Origin: Ruminococcus sp. UBA3800
GTDB taxonomy: Bacteria; Bacillota; Clostridia; Oscillospirales; Ruminococcaceae
Direction of reading: 5' to 3'
Assembly: GCA_002368715.1 (NCBI GenBank)
Contig: DFEO01000099.1
Span: 1-18,259 of the forward strand
DNA: 18,259 nt
In this document: positions 6,694-13,258 of the stretch, one piece after another
Numbering within the stretch: the first letter of the stretch is position 1
How the letters are laid out: each line of letters begins with the position of its first letter
Notes under the pieces: model-generated
Databases searched by the model: none
Seen by the model: the letters and a program-made list of their open reading frames with translations, nothing else
What the model was told of the DNA's origin: nothing
Position numbers and translations under genes: made by a program

Positions 6694-8727
6694 TCAGTTT
6701 CGATCAAGAAGCGAGCGAAGCTTCCTCAGAGTCTCGCTGTTTTCGAGGTCTGCCCTTTTCTCGGGCTTTATCCATTTTATCTTTCCTGTTGCCGGCTTGA
6801 AGCTCAGAAGTGCGTTCTCTTCAAAAATGTCGATGCACAGTCTCAGCTTGCAGTAATTCATATCGTCGCCCGAAAGCTTCATAAACAAAGCTTCAAGCGT
6901 TATCTCCCTTACGGCGCTTATGTATTTATAAACGCTCACAAGCTCCTCTCGGGACGGAATTATCTTTCTGATGAAGCTCTCTGGCAGGCTCTCACCTCGT
7001 CTCAGCTTCTCATAGCAGTCCTTTGCGGCAAAATAGCGTTCCTGCTTTACTCCGTGGAGCCTGTGGTCTATGACCTTGACGCTGACGGACTCATTGCCGC
7101 CGAACACATTGACATCAAGATTGACGAGCAGATCGAGCTTGTCACCGACGCCAAAGCAGGCATTCTCGGGACGAAGCATAAAAAACAGTGCCTGACCAAA
7201 GCTGCTGCCATAGGTATATTCTATCTTTGTGTGTGCCCCCTGAGAAAGCGGGATGATCTTTTTTACGAGCACGCCGAGCATAGCGAAAACGGGCTGGCTG
7301 TTTGCTTCTCCGAAAGGCTCGAGCCTTGAAAGCCCCTTGACGTTCGGGAGCGTGATATCACCGGGCTGCAAAAGCTTGTCTGCGCTCAGCGTGTACCTTG
7401 GGAACTGCTCGATAGGGTCTGAATACTCATAGACCATATGAGTAAACCTTTCAATATCCTCTTCTCTGAGCGAAAGACCGCCGGCACATTCGTGGCCGCC
7501 GAACTTTGTCAGCACCTCACTGCAGTGCTGGAGACATTTGAAAACCGAAAAGCCCTTGATGCTCCTTGCTGAGCCCCTTGCCTCGCCGTTCCCGTCCGTG
7601 GATATGACAAAGCAGGGCTTTCCGTAAAACTCCATTATCCTGGAGCTGATAATCCCTATAACTCCGTGATGCCAGCCTTTTCCGGATACCACGAGCACTC
7701 TGTGATCGAGAAGCTCTGGGGTCTTGTTTATAAAAGAAACTATCTCGTTCATTATCTCAAGCTCGGTCTCCTTGCGCTGCTTATTGAGCGTTACAAGAGT
7801 CTGAGCATAGGACGATGCTTCCTCCTCATCATCGCTAAGCAGCATCTTGACAGCCGTAAGCGGAGAGCCGAAACGCCCTGATGCGTTAATAACAGGAGCC
7901 AGCCTGAAGCCGATATCGGTCGACTTTACCTGCTCACGATTTATCCCTGTCAGCTCCATAAGGTGTACAAGCCCTGGTTTCTCGGTGTTTTTAAGATACT
8001 CAAGTCCATTTTTTACTATCGTCCTGTTCTCGCCTTTAAGTGCAACAACATCCGCGACCGTGCCTATTGCGCAGATATCGGCAAACTGTTCCATAACTAT
8101 ATCATAATTCCCGTCGTCAAGCTCGGCACAGAGCTTGAGTGCAACTCCGACACCGCAGAGATCCTTGAACCTTGAGGGGCAATCGCTCTGGTGTGGGTCA
8201 ACTATCGCAAGGGCATCAGGAAGCACTTCGGGCGGCTGGTGGTGATCGGTAACGACCAGCTTCATATCCAGCTCTTTGATAAGCTCTGCCTCGTCAACAG
8301 CGGCAATACCGTTATCAACGGTAACTATCAGCTTAACACCCTTTTCACAAAGCTCTCTCACAGCTCTCTCGTTAAGTCCGTAGCCATCTGCCCTCTCAGG
8401 GATGTAATACATAACATTTGCGCCGATGCTGTCAAGATAGCTGTATAATACAGCGGTCGAGGTGACACCGTCACAGTCGTAATCTCCGTAAACACAGATA
8501 AGCTCATAGGCATCTATCGCCTTGGAAATGTATGAAGCGGCAAGCTTTATGTCCTTGATCTCATCAGGAGCAAAAAGCTCGTCACTGTTAAAAAAGCTCA
8601 CAAGCTGCTCAAAGGTCTGTATCCCCCTTGATGTCATAACATCGACAGTGAGCGGAGAGAGGTCACATTTTGCACAGAATTCAGCACTTTTCACAGCATC
8701 GGGCTTGTTGATGATCCAGCGTTTCAT
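6694..8727 (-). CDS. recJ: Single-stranded-DNA-specific exonuclease RecJ
   Basis: A 677-residue DHH/DHHA1 5'-3' single-strand DNA exonuclease acting in recombinational and mismatch/base-excision repair. DHH-family motifs are complete: GDYDCDG (Asp82, Asp84, Asp86), VDNG (Asp138), DHH (161-163), IGTVADVV (Asp226), and NASGR (281-285). Further on come HHGVIGI and GGHECAGG of the DHHA1 domain, then a C-terminal OB-like region. It is shorter than Bacillus subtilis RecJ, which has an extended C-terminus. It is the first gene of the leftward operon: a near-consensus promoter lies 45-73 bases upstream and an AAGGAAT ribosome binding site precedes the ATG. recJ next to rel is a classic Firmicute arrangement, but apt, which often separates them, is absent here. 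Confidence 0.96.
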   Translation of the reverse strand: MKRWIINKPDAVKSAEFCAKCDLSPLTVDVMTSRGIQTFEQLVSFFNSDELFAPDEIKDIKLAASYISKAIDAYELICVYGDYDCDGVTSTAVLYSYLDSIGANVMYYIPERADGYGLNERAVRELCEKGVKLIVTVDNGIAAVDEAELIKELDMKLVVTDHHQPPEVLPDALAIVDPHQSDCPSRFKDLCGVGVALKLCAELDDGNYDIVMEQFADICAIGTVADVVALKGENRTIVKNGLEYLKNTEKPGLVHLMELTGINREQVKSTDIGFRLAPVINASGRFGSPLTAVKMLLSDDEEEASSYAQTLVTLNKQRKETELEIMNEIVSFINKTPELLDHRVLVVSGKGWHHGVIGIISSRIMEFYGKPCFVISTDGNGEARGSARSIKGFSVFKCLQHCSEVLTKFGGHECAGGLSLREEDIERFTHMVYEYSDPIEQFPRYTLSADKLLQPGDITLPNVKGLSRLEPFGEANSQPVFAMLGVLVKKIIPLSQGAHTKIEYTYGSSFGQALFFMLRPENACFGVGDKLDLLVNLDVNVFGGNESVSVKVIDHRLHGVKQERYFAAKDCYEKLRRGESLPESFIRKIIPSREELVSVYKYISAVREITLEALFMKLSGDDMNYCKLRLCIDIFEENALLSFKPATGKIKWIKPEKRADLENSETLRKLRSLLDRN

Positions 8728-8771
8728 AGTTTCATTCCTTACTCATGATAGTTCATTCGGTTTAATATCTT

Positions 8772-8800
8772 ATTATAACACAAAAGGATAAGCTTTTCAA
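8772..8800 (-). promoter_or_regulatory. Promoter of the recJ-rel-hemZ operon
   Basis: On the minus strand TTGAAA (8800-8795) is separated by 17 bases from TATAAT (8777-8772), an almost ideal sigma-A promoter. Transcription would start near 8765, giving a leader of about 38 bases to the recJ ATG. It lies back to back with the trmH promoter. Confidence 0.85.
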
Positions 8801-8838
8801 GGGCAGAAAAATGAATAAATACCGTTTTTTTGTCCTGC

Positions 8839-8867
8839 TTGCATTTTTTTCTTTGTCATGGTATAAT
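8839..8867 (+). promoter_or_regulatory. Promoter of the TrmH-family gene
   Basis: TTGCAT (8839-8844), a 17-base spacer and TATAAT (8862-8867), with an extended -10 TG at 8859-8860. The expected transcription start near 8874 leaves about 25 bases before the ATG at 8899 and makes the in-frame TTG at 8884 an unlikely start. Confidence 0.83.
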
Positions 8868-8898
8868 TTGAAGAAGAAAACTATTGCGGAGTGATACA

Positions 8899-9714
8899 AT
8901 GGCTGATATCATAGAGATCAAAGACCTGAATGACGAAGCCCTGCTGCCCTTTGTCAGCACGTCGGAGGCAGCGCTGCTGAGGTGGTTCGAGCCGGATGAG
9001 GGGCTTTTCATTGCAGAGAGCCCCAAGGTAATAAGGCGTGCGCTTGCTGACGGCTATGAGCCTGTTTCATTTTTGCTGGAGCGAAAATATATAACGGGTC
9101 AGGCAAGCGATATCATTGCTCGGTTTGAAAATGCGCCTGTTTATACGGCAGACAGTGATATACTTACAGAGCTTACGGGCTACAAGCTGACTCAGGGAGC
9201 GCTTTGCGCTATGAAAAGGCGAAAGCTTCCTGAAGCTCAGACGCTTATGGATGGCGCAAAGCGCATAGCCGTGCTGGAAGATATTATGAACCAGACCAAC
9301 ATCGGAGCTATTTTCAGGAGCGCTGCTGCTCTGGGGATAGATGCGGTGCTGATGACAAGCGGCTGCAGCGACCCGCTTTATCGCCGCTCCATAAGGGTCA
9401 GCATGGGAACGGTGTTTCAGGTGCCCTGGGCTTATCTTGACCAAGGGGCGCCTGATTATGTAGAGTTTTTGCGCTCAAACGGCTTTATGACCGCCGCTAT
9501 GGCACTTAGGCACGACACGCTGAGCGTTGACTCGCCGCTGCTGACAGGCGCCGACAGGCTGGCAGTTATCCTCGGGACCGAGGGAGAAGGCCTGAAGGAG
9601 GAAACGATATCTGCCTGCGACCAGACAGTAAAGATTCCTATGGCTCACGGGGTTGACTCGCTCAATGTTGCGGCTGCGAGCGCAGTTGTTTTCTGGGAGC
9701 TGAGAAAAAGATAA
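8899..9714 (+). CDS. TrmH/SpoU-family RNA 2'-O-methyltransferase
   Basis: A 271-residue SPOUT-class methyltransferase that uses SAM to methylate a ribose 2'-OH in rRNA or tRNA. The N-terminal third resembles the SpoU substrate-binding domain. The C-terminal SPOUT knot shows the three family motifs: N-x-GAIFRSA (motif 1, around residues 134-142), ILGTEGEGL (motif 2) and IPMAHGVDSLNVAAASAVV (motif 3, the knot). The arrangement fits the RlmB/TsnR-like group, but which nucleotide is modified cannot be told. The start chosen is ATG at 8899 with GCGGAG at about 8886-8891 as ribosome binding site; an upstream in-frame TTG (8884) lacks one and lies almost at the transcript start. The gene is monocistronic, divergent from recJ, and ended by a terminator. 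Confidence 0.92.
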   Translation: MADIIEIKDLNDEALLPFVSTSEAALLRWFEPDEGLFIAESPKVIRRALADGYEPVSFLLERKYITGQASDIIARFENAPVYTADSDILTELTGYKLTQGALCAMKRRKLPEAQTLMDGAKRIAVLEDIMNQTNIGAIFRSAAALGIDAVLMTSGCSDPLYRRSIRVSMGTVFQVPWAYLDQGAPDYVEFLRSNGFMTAAMALRHDTLSVDSPLLTGADRLAVILGTEGEGLKEETISACDQTVKIPMAHGVDSLNVAAASAVVFWELRKR

Positions 9715-9720
9715 GAAAAC

Positions 9721-9763
9721 AAGCCCGAAGACAGGCCGCAAAAGACCGTCCTCGGGCTTTTCT
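9721..9763. terminator. Bidirectional rho-independent terminator
   Basis: A 12-base-pair stem (9721-9732 with 9748-9759, one internal mismatch that becomes a G-U pair on one strand) is followed by a T-run on the plus strand and by TTGTTTTC on the minus strand. It lies between the convergent TrmH-family and HEXXH-protein genes and can end both transcripts. Confidence 0.85.
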
Positions 9764-9802
9764 CATAATTCTTTTTATGATACTCCGAAGATTCAATGTT
9801 TT

Positions 9803-10678
9803 TTACCACCACTCGTTCTGTCGCTCTTCGAGCATAACAGCAAGGTCAAAAGGTTTTACTCCGTCATTTTCCTTGCAAAGAGCCTCGATCCTCTCAAGGA
9901 TCCGATATGCCTTTTTTGCGGTTTCATTAAGATCCTGATCTCTTATATAGTTTTCAAGTCTGCCGCCTGTAAAGCTATTTTCATTGACACCTAAGAATAC
10001 CGCTTCCATAGTTTTATCATATCTGCCGACAGCACTCAGGATGCCCACAGCGTCAGCAACGATCTCATCCCAGACGGGATCCTTTTGTTCGCTGAACTTT
10101 CTTCGGCACAGAAAATGCGTGCATTCATGGGCTTTTCTTATCCTGTGAGAAAGATCCTTCCACTCTGCTTCATCATAGCCAAACGTTTCTCCTTTTATTC
10201 CGCTGTAAGGTCCTGTCGAAAGAACGATAACCGTGTCATGATAGTTTGCTTTACAGCTTGTGAATCTTTTGAATTCGGCGAAAGTGTCAGGCTCTCTGCC
10301 TGCATCCCGTTCACAGCGGCAGTATTCTTCAAGATGTGAGCGGATGCGGGGCCAGTTTGCTACACCGTCAAGTATACTCGCACCCATAGATGCCGCAACA
10401 GGTTCGGAAGAGCACCTGCATCCCATTTTGCGGTAAAAAAGCTCGAAATCGGCACGTCTTTCAAGTGTTATGACCATTACCTCACCGGCCGGAGTCATCT
10501 CATAAACTATCGAGTCCTGCGCATCGGTCACAAAATCGGAAAGGTCCTGTCTCTCGGGAACGATCCCCCTCGACACTGTCCTTATATACCCTTCTGTGTC
10601 CCCAAGGGGAAGATAAAACTGGGGATACTGCTTTGCAAGATACGCTATAACTCCCTTTCCGTAAATGTTTTCAGGCAT
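9803..10678 (-). CDS. Uncharacterised protein with HEXXH motif, putative zinc metallopeptidase
   Basis: A 291-residue soluble protein that I do not recognise as a named family. It has HECTH at residues 184-188 and, 17 residues after the second histidine, DEIVADAVG with Glu205 and Asp209. This HEXXH-x17-E layout within two predicted helices fits a gluzincin-type zinc site, so a metallopeptidase or a derived zinc-binding fold is likely. The N-terminal half contains several Cys residues (87, 89, 120, 122) and no signal peptide or membrane segment, so it should be cytoplasmic. An AGAGGGAAGGA ribosome binding site precedes the ATG. It is 74 bases downstream of glyA, after a hairpin, and may be partly cotranscribed with glyA. 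A link to glycine metabolism is not implied. Confidence 0.7.
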   Translation of the reverse strand: MPENIYGKGVIAYLAKQYPQFYLPLGDTEGYIRTVSRGIVPERQDLSDFVTDAQDSIVYEMTPAGEVMVITLERRADFELFYRKMGCRCSSEPVAASMGASILDGVANWPRIRSHLEEYCRCERDAGREPDTFAEFKRFTSCKANYHDTVIVLSTGPYSGIKGETFGYDEAEWKDLSHRIRKAHECTHFLCRRKFSEQKDPVWDEIVADAVGILSAVGRYDKTMEAVFLGVNENSFTGGRLENYIRDQDLNETAKKAYRILERIEALCKENDGVKPFDLAVMLEERQNEWW

Positions 10679-10701
10679 TTTCCTTCCCTCTTATGCTGCA
10701 A

Positions 10702-10729
10702 ATCGGGCCCCCGAAAGCGGAAGCCCGAT
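10702..10729 (-). terminator. Hairpin after glyA (weak terminator or RNA stabiliser)
   Basis: A 12-base-pair stem with a 4-base loop. Read on the minus strand every position pairs if two G-U pairs are allowed; on the plus strand those two positions are C/A mismatches. That indicates the RNA made from the minus strand, the glyA transcript, is the functional one. However, the stem is followed only by TTTGCAG on that strand, whereas the T-run is on the other side, so termination may be partial and readthrough into the HEXXH gene is plausible. Confidence 0.6.
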
Positions 10730-10752
10730 CTTTTTTTCAATATTTTATCCGA

Positions 10753-12000
10753 TCATTCGTAAAGCGGATACTTTTTGCAGATATCGCTTACCATTGCCCT
10801 TACCTTGTCAGCGTTGCCTTCAAAGTCCTTTGCTGTAAGGTAGATGCACTCAGCGATGACCTCCATATCCTCCTCAACAAGACCTCTTGTTGTTACGGCA
10901 GGTGTTCCGATACGAACTCCGCTGGTAACGAACGGCTTCTCGGGGTCGTTGGGGATAGCGTTCTTGTTGACTGTGATATAAACCTCATCCAGGTCGTGCT
11001 GGAGCTTCTTTCCTGTTATGCTGAAAGGTCTGAGATCTGCAAGCATAAGATGGTTGTCTGTGCCGCCGGAAACAAGGTCAAAGCCTCTGTCAAGAAGACC
11101 CTTTGCAAGTGTCTGTGCATTCTTTACGATCTGCTCGCCGTAAGCCTTGAACTCGGGCTTGAGAGCCTCACCGAAGCAAACAGCCTTTCCTGCGATAACG
11201 TGCATAAGAGGACCGCCCTGTGTTCCGGGGAAGATAGCAGAGTTGATCTTCTTTGCAAGCACCTCATCGTTTGTGAGGATAAGACCGCCTCTGGGGCCTC
11301 TGAGCGTCTTATGAGTGGTAGTTGTGGTAATGTCTGCATAAGGAACAGGGGAAGGATGCTGACCTGCAGCTACCAGACCTGCGATATGAGCCATATCTAC
11401 CATAAAGTATGCGCCGATCTCCTTGCAGATCTTTGAGATGCGCTCGAAGTCGATCTTTCTGGGGTAAGCGGAAGCACCTGCCACGATGAGCTTGGGTTTA
11501 ACTTCCTTAGCCTGCTTTTCCATTGCGTCATAGTCAATGAAGCCGTTCTCATCTACACCGTAAGGAACGAAGTTGAAATATTTACCGGAGATATTTACAG
11601 AGGAACCGTGAGTAAGGTGTCCGCCGTTGTCAAGGCTCATACCCATAACAGTGTCTCCGGGCTGGAGAAGAGCAAAGTATACAGCGGTGTTTGCCTGTGC
11701 GCCGGAGTGAGGCTGTACATTTGCAAACTTAGCGCCGAAAAGCTCACAGGCTCTGTCGATAGCTATCTGCTCTACAACGTCTACCTCTTCGCAGCCTCCG
11801 TAGTATCTCTTTGCGGGATAACCCTCTGCATATTTATTGGTAAGTACAGAACCCATAGCTGCCATTACAGCAGGAGATACGATGTTCTCGCTGGCTATAA
11901 GCTCAAGGTTTCTTCTCTGTCTGGCAAGCTCCTTTGCCATTGCCTCTCCGACTTCCTTATCAAAGCTCTCTACAAATCCGATAGTGTCAAGAATTTTCAT
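10753..12000 (-). CDS. glyA: Serine hydroxymethyltransferase
   Basis: A 415-residue fold-type I PLP enzyme that interconverts serine and glycine with tetrahydrofolate, supplying 5,10-methylene-THF for purine, thymidylate and methionine synthesis. Diagnostic segments include the N-terminal NLELIASEN, the [16 protein letters not shown] stretch, Asp202 and His205 (VDMAHIAGL) contacting the cofactor, and Lys231 in [15 protein letters not shown] as the Schiff-base lysine. Length is normal for bacteria and no residue appears missing. The ATG is preceded by AGGAGAAG at a usual distance. It has its own promoter and is divergent from metA, another methionine-related gene. Codon usage and base composition look similar to its neighbours. 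Confidence 0.98.
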   Translation of the reverse strand: MKILDTIGFVESFDKEVGEAMAKELARQRRNLELIASENIVSPAVMAAMGSVLTNKYAEGYPAKRYYGGCEEVDVVEQIAIDRACELFGAKFANVQPHSGAQANTAVYFALLQPGDTVMGMSLDNGGHLTHGSSVNISGKYFNFVPYGVDENGFIDYDAMEKQAKEVKPKLIVAGASAYPRKIDFERISKICKEIGAYFMVDMAHIAGLVAAGQHPSPVPYADITTTTTHKTLRGPRGGLILTNDEVLAKKINSAIFPGTQGGPLMHVIAGKAVCFGEALKPEFKAYGEQIVKNAQTLAKGLLDRGFDLVSGGTDNHLMLADLRPFSITGKKLQHDLDEVYITVNKNAIPNDPEKPFVTSGVRIGTPAVTTRGLVEEDMEVIAECIYLTAKDFEGNADKVRAMVSDICKKYPLYE

Positions 12001-12059
12001 TTCAACTTCTCCTATTCATTCAGATTATTAACATAACTGCAAACACAGTCCTACCAATG

Positions 12060-12088
12060 ATTATACTACAATATTCTCCCAATTGCAA
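12060..12088 (-). promoter_or_regulatory. Promoter of glyA
   Basis: On the minus strand TTGCAA (12088-12083), a 17-base spacer and TATAAT (12065-12060). The predicted transcript starts near 12053 with a leader of about 52 bases, too short for a large riboswitch. Confidence 0.82.
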
Positions 12089-12119
12089 GTGCTTTAACAG
12101 ATTTTTTTCATAAATATCT

Positions 12120-12176
12120 CCGGCCTGAAACTTTCACCCTGCCGGCCGGTGAAGGCACGCCCCGGTTGGGTGGGGG
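12120..12176. repeat. Isolated GC-rich block with overlapping inverted repeats
   Basis: Fifty-seven bases at 72% GC inside an AT-rich intergenic region. CCGGCC at 12120-12125 can pair with GGCCGG at 12144-12149; TTCACC at 12133-12138 can pair with GGTGAA at 12148-12153; CACCC at 12135-12139 can pair with GGGTG at 12168-12172; and CCCC at 12160-12163 with the final G-run. These stems compete with one another. The block is upstream of both the glyA and the metA promoters, so it would not be in either leader. It could be an operator region, a small RNA or a small interspersed repeat. I find no match to a known riboswitch consensus. Confidence 0.55.
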
Positions 12177-12196
12177 TAATTAGAAAAATTTATATC

Positions 12197-12225
12197 TTGA
12201 AATGTTAATAAAGCTGTGCTATAAT
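12197..12225 (+). promoter_or_regulatory. Promoter of metA
   Basis: TTGAAA (12197-12202), a 17-base spacer and TATAAT (12220-12225), with an extended -10 TG at 12217-12218. The start near 12232 gives a leader of roughly 30 bases, leaving no room for an S-box or T-box, then GAGGAG (12251-12256) and the ATG. Confidence 0.87.
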
Positions 12226-12263
12226 AGATAAGAATAAGAACAAATCATACGAGGAGACATACT

Positions 12264-13199
12264 ATGCCTATAAAAATACCAAATGACCTTCCTGCTTTCA
12301 AGACACTGGAGGAAGAGCACATTTTTGTAATACCTGCCGAAAGGGCGCTGCATCAGGATATCAGAGCACTGAGGATAGCTATTGTCAACCTCATGCCCGA
12401 CAAGATAGTAACGGAAACACAGCTGCTCAGACTGCTGAGCAACACTCCCCTTCATGTAGACATCGACCTTATACAGATGAGCTCGCACATTTCTAAGACC
12501 ACATCTCAGGAACATATGCTGGCATTTTACAAGCCGTTCTCTGAGGTCAAGAGTCAGCGCTATGATGGCCTTATCATTACAGGGGCGCCTGTGGAGCTGC
12601 TTGGATTTGAAGAGGTAGACTACTGGGATGAGCTTTGCGAGGTGTTTGAATGGTCGAAGACAAATGTTTATTCCACTGTCCATATCTGCTGGGGAGCCCA
12701 GGCTGCGCTCTACTACCACTACGGCGTACCGAAGTATAAGCTGGACGAAAAGCTGCACGGAAACTTCAAGCATCATATAAACTGTCCTGATTTTTCGATA
12801 CTAAAAGGCTTTGGAGATGTGTTTCACTGTCCTCATTCGAGAAACACCGAGATAAGAAAGCAGGACCTTTACAGGGTGCCTAACCTCAAGATAGTTGCGG
12901 AGTCAGACGAAGCAGGGGTACACCTTGTGGCTGACAAGAGCCAGCGGCAGTTTTTCCTTATGGGCCACTGGGAATATGACAGGGACACGCTGGCAAAGGA
13001 ATATGTCAGAGACAAAAACAAGGGACTTGACCCGAAGATACCGTATAACTATTTTCCTGATAACGACCCTTCAAGGATGCCTGTGTTCAACTGGAGCTGT
13101 TCGGCAAACCTGCTCTACTCAAACTGGCTGAACTACTGTATCTATCAGGAAACACCCTATGACCTTGAAGAGCTGGAGCCGTTTAAGATAACTGAATAA
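12264..13199 (+). CDS. metAA: Homoserine O-acetyltransferase, MetA family
   Basis: A 311-residue enzyme of the MetA (HTS) family that activates homoserine for methionine synthesis in the cytoplasm. The catalytic Cys142 (HICWGAQ), His235 and Glu237 (MGHWEYD) are all in place. Residue 111 (TGAPVELL) is glutamate; in characterised Bacillus cereus MetA, Glu111 selects acetyl-CoA whereas Gly111 selects succinyl-CoA, so this protein is predicted to be an O-acetyltransferase in spite of family names that say succinyltransferase. O-acetylhomoserine would feed direct sulfhydrylation or transsulfuration, with no such gene in the window. The GAGGAG ribosome binding site is 7 bases before the ATG. It is monocistronic, divergent from glyA and followed by a bidirectional terminator. 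Confidence 0.95.
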   Translation: MPIKIPNDLPAFKTLEEEHIFVIPAERALHQDIRALRIAIVNLMPDKIVTETQLLRLLSNTPLHVDIDLIQMSSHISKTTSQEHMLAFYKPFSEVKSQRYDGLIITGAPVELLGFEEVDYWDELCEVFEWSKTNVYSTVHICWGAQAALYYHYGVPKYKLDEKLHGNFKHHINCPDFSILKGFGDVFHCPHSRNTEIRKQDLYRVPNLKIVAESDEAGVHLVADKSQRQFFLMGHWEYDRDTLAKEYVRDKNKGLDPKIPYNYFPDNDPSRMPVFNWSCSANLLYSNWLNYCIYQETPYDLEELEPFKITE

Positions 13200-13215
13200 T
13201 AACAGAATAACATAA

Positions 13216-13258
13216 AAACGAGCATTTCGCTTTCTGCAAAATGCTCGTTTATTTTTAT
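13216..13258. terminator. Bidirectional terminator between metA and the GGDEF/EAL gene
   Basis: A perfect 12-base-pair stem (13216-13227 with 13239-13250) and an 11-base loop. T-rich tracts follow on both strands: ATTTTTATT on plus and TTTTTATG on minus. It serves the two convergent genes and abuts the stop codon of the leftward one. Confidence 0.9.

Noticed and set aside
6397..7329. A 310-codon open frame on the plus strand across the rel/recJ junction
   Set aside because: It is antisense to two well-supported genes and its amino-acid pattern is that of a reverse-strand shadow.
8884..8898. Upstream TTG start for the TrmH-family gene
   Set aside because: It lies about 10 bases from the predicted transcript start and has no ribosome binding site, whereas the ATG at 8899 has GCGGAG at good spacing.
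12000..12263. A THF, glycine or SAM riboswitch for glyA or metA
   Set aside because: Both genes have good promoters with short leaders of about 52 and 30 bases, and the GC-rich block lies upstream of both and does not match consensus cores I know.
12219..12776. A 185-codon open frame on the minus strand opposite metA
   Set aside because: It is antisense to conserved MetA sequence and covers the metA promoter and ribosome binding site; no independent start signal is seen.
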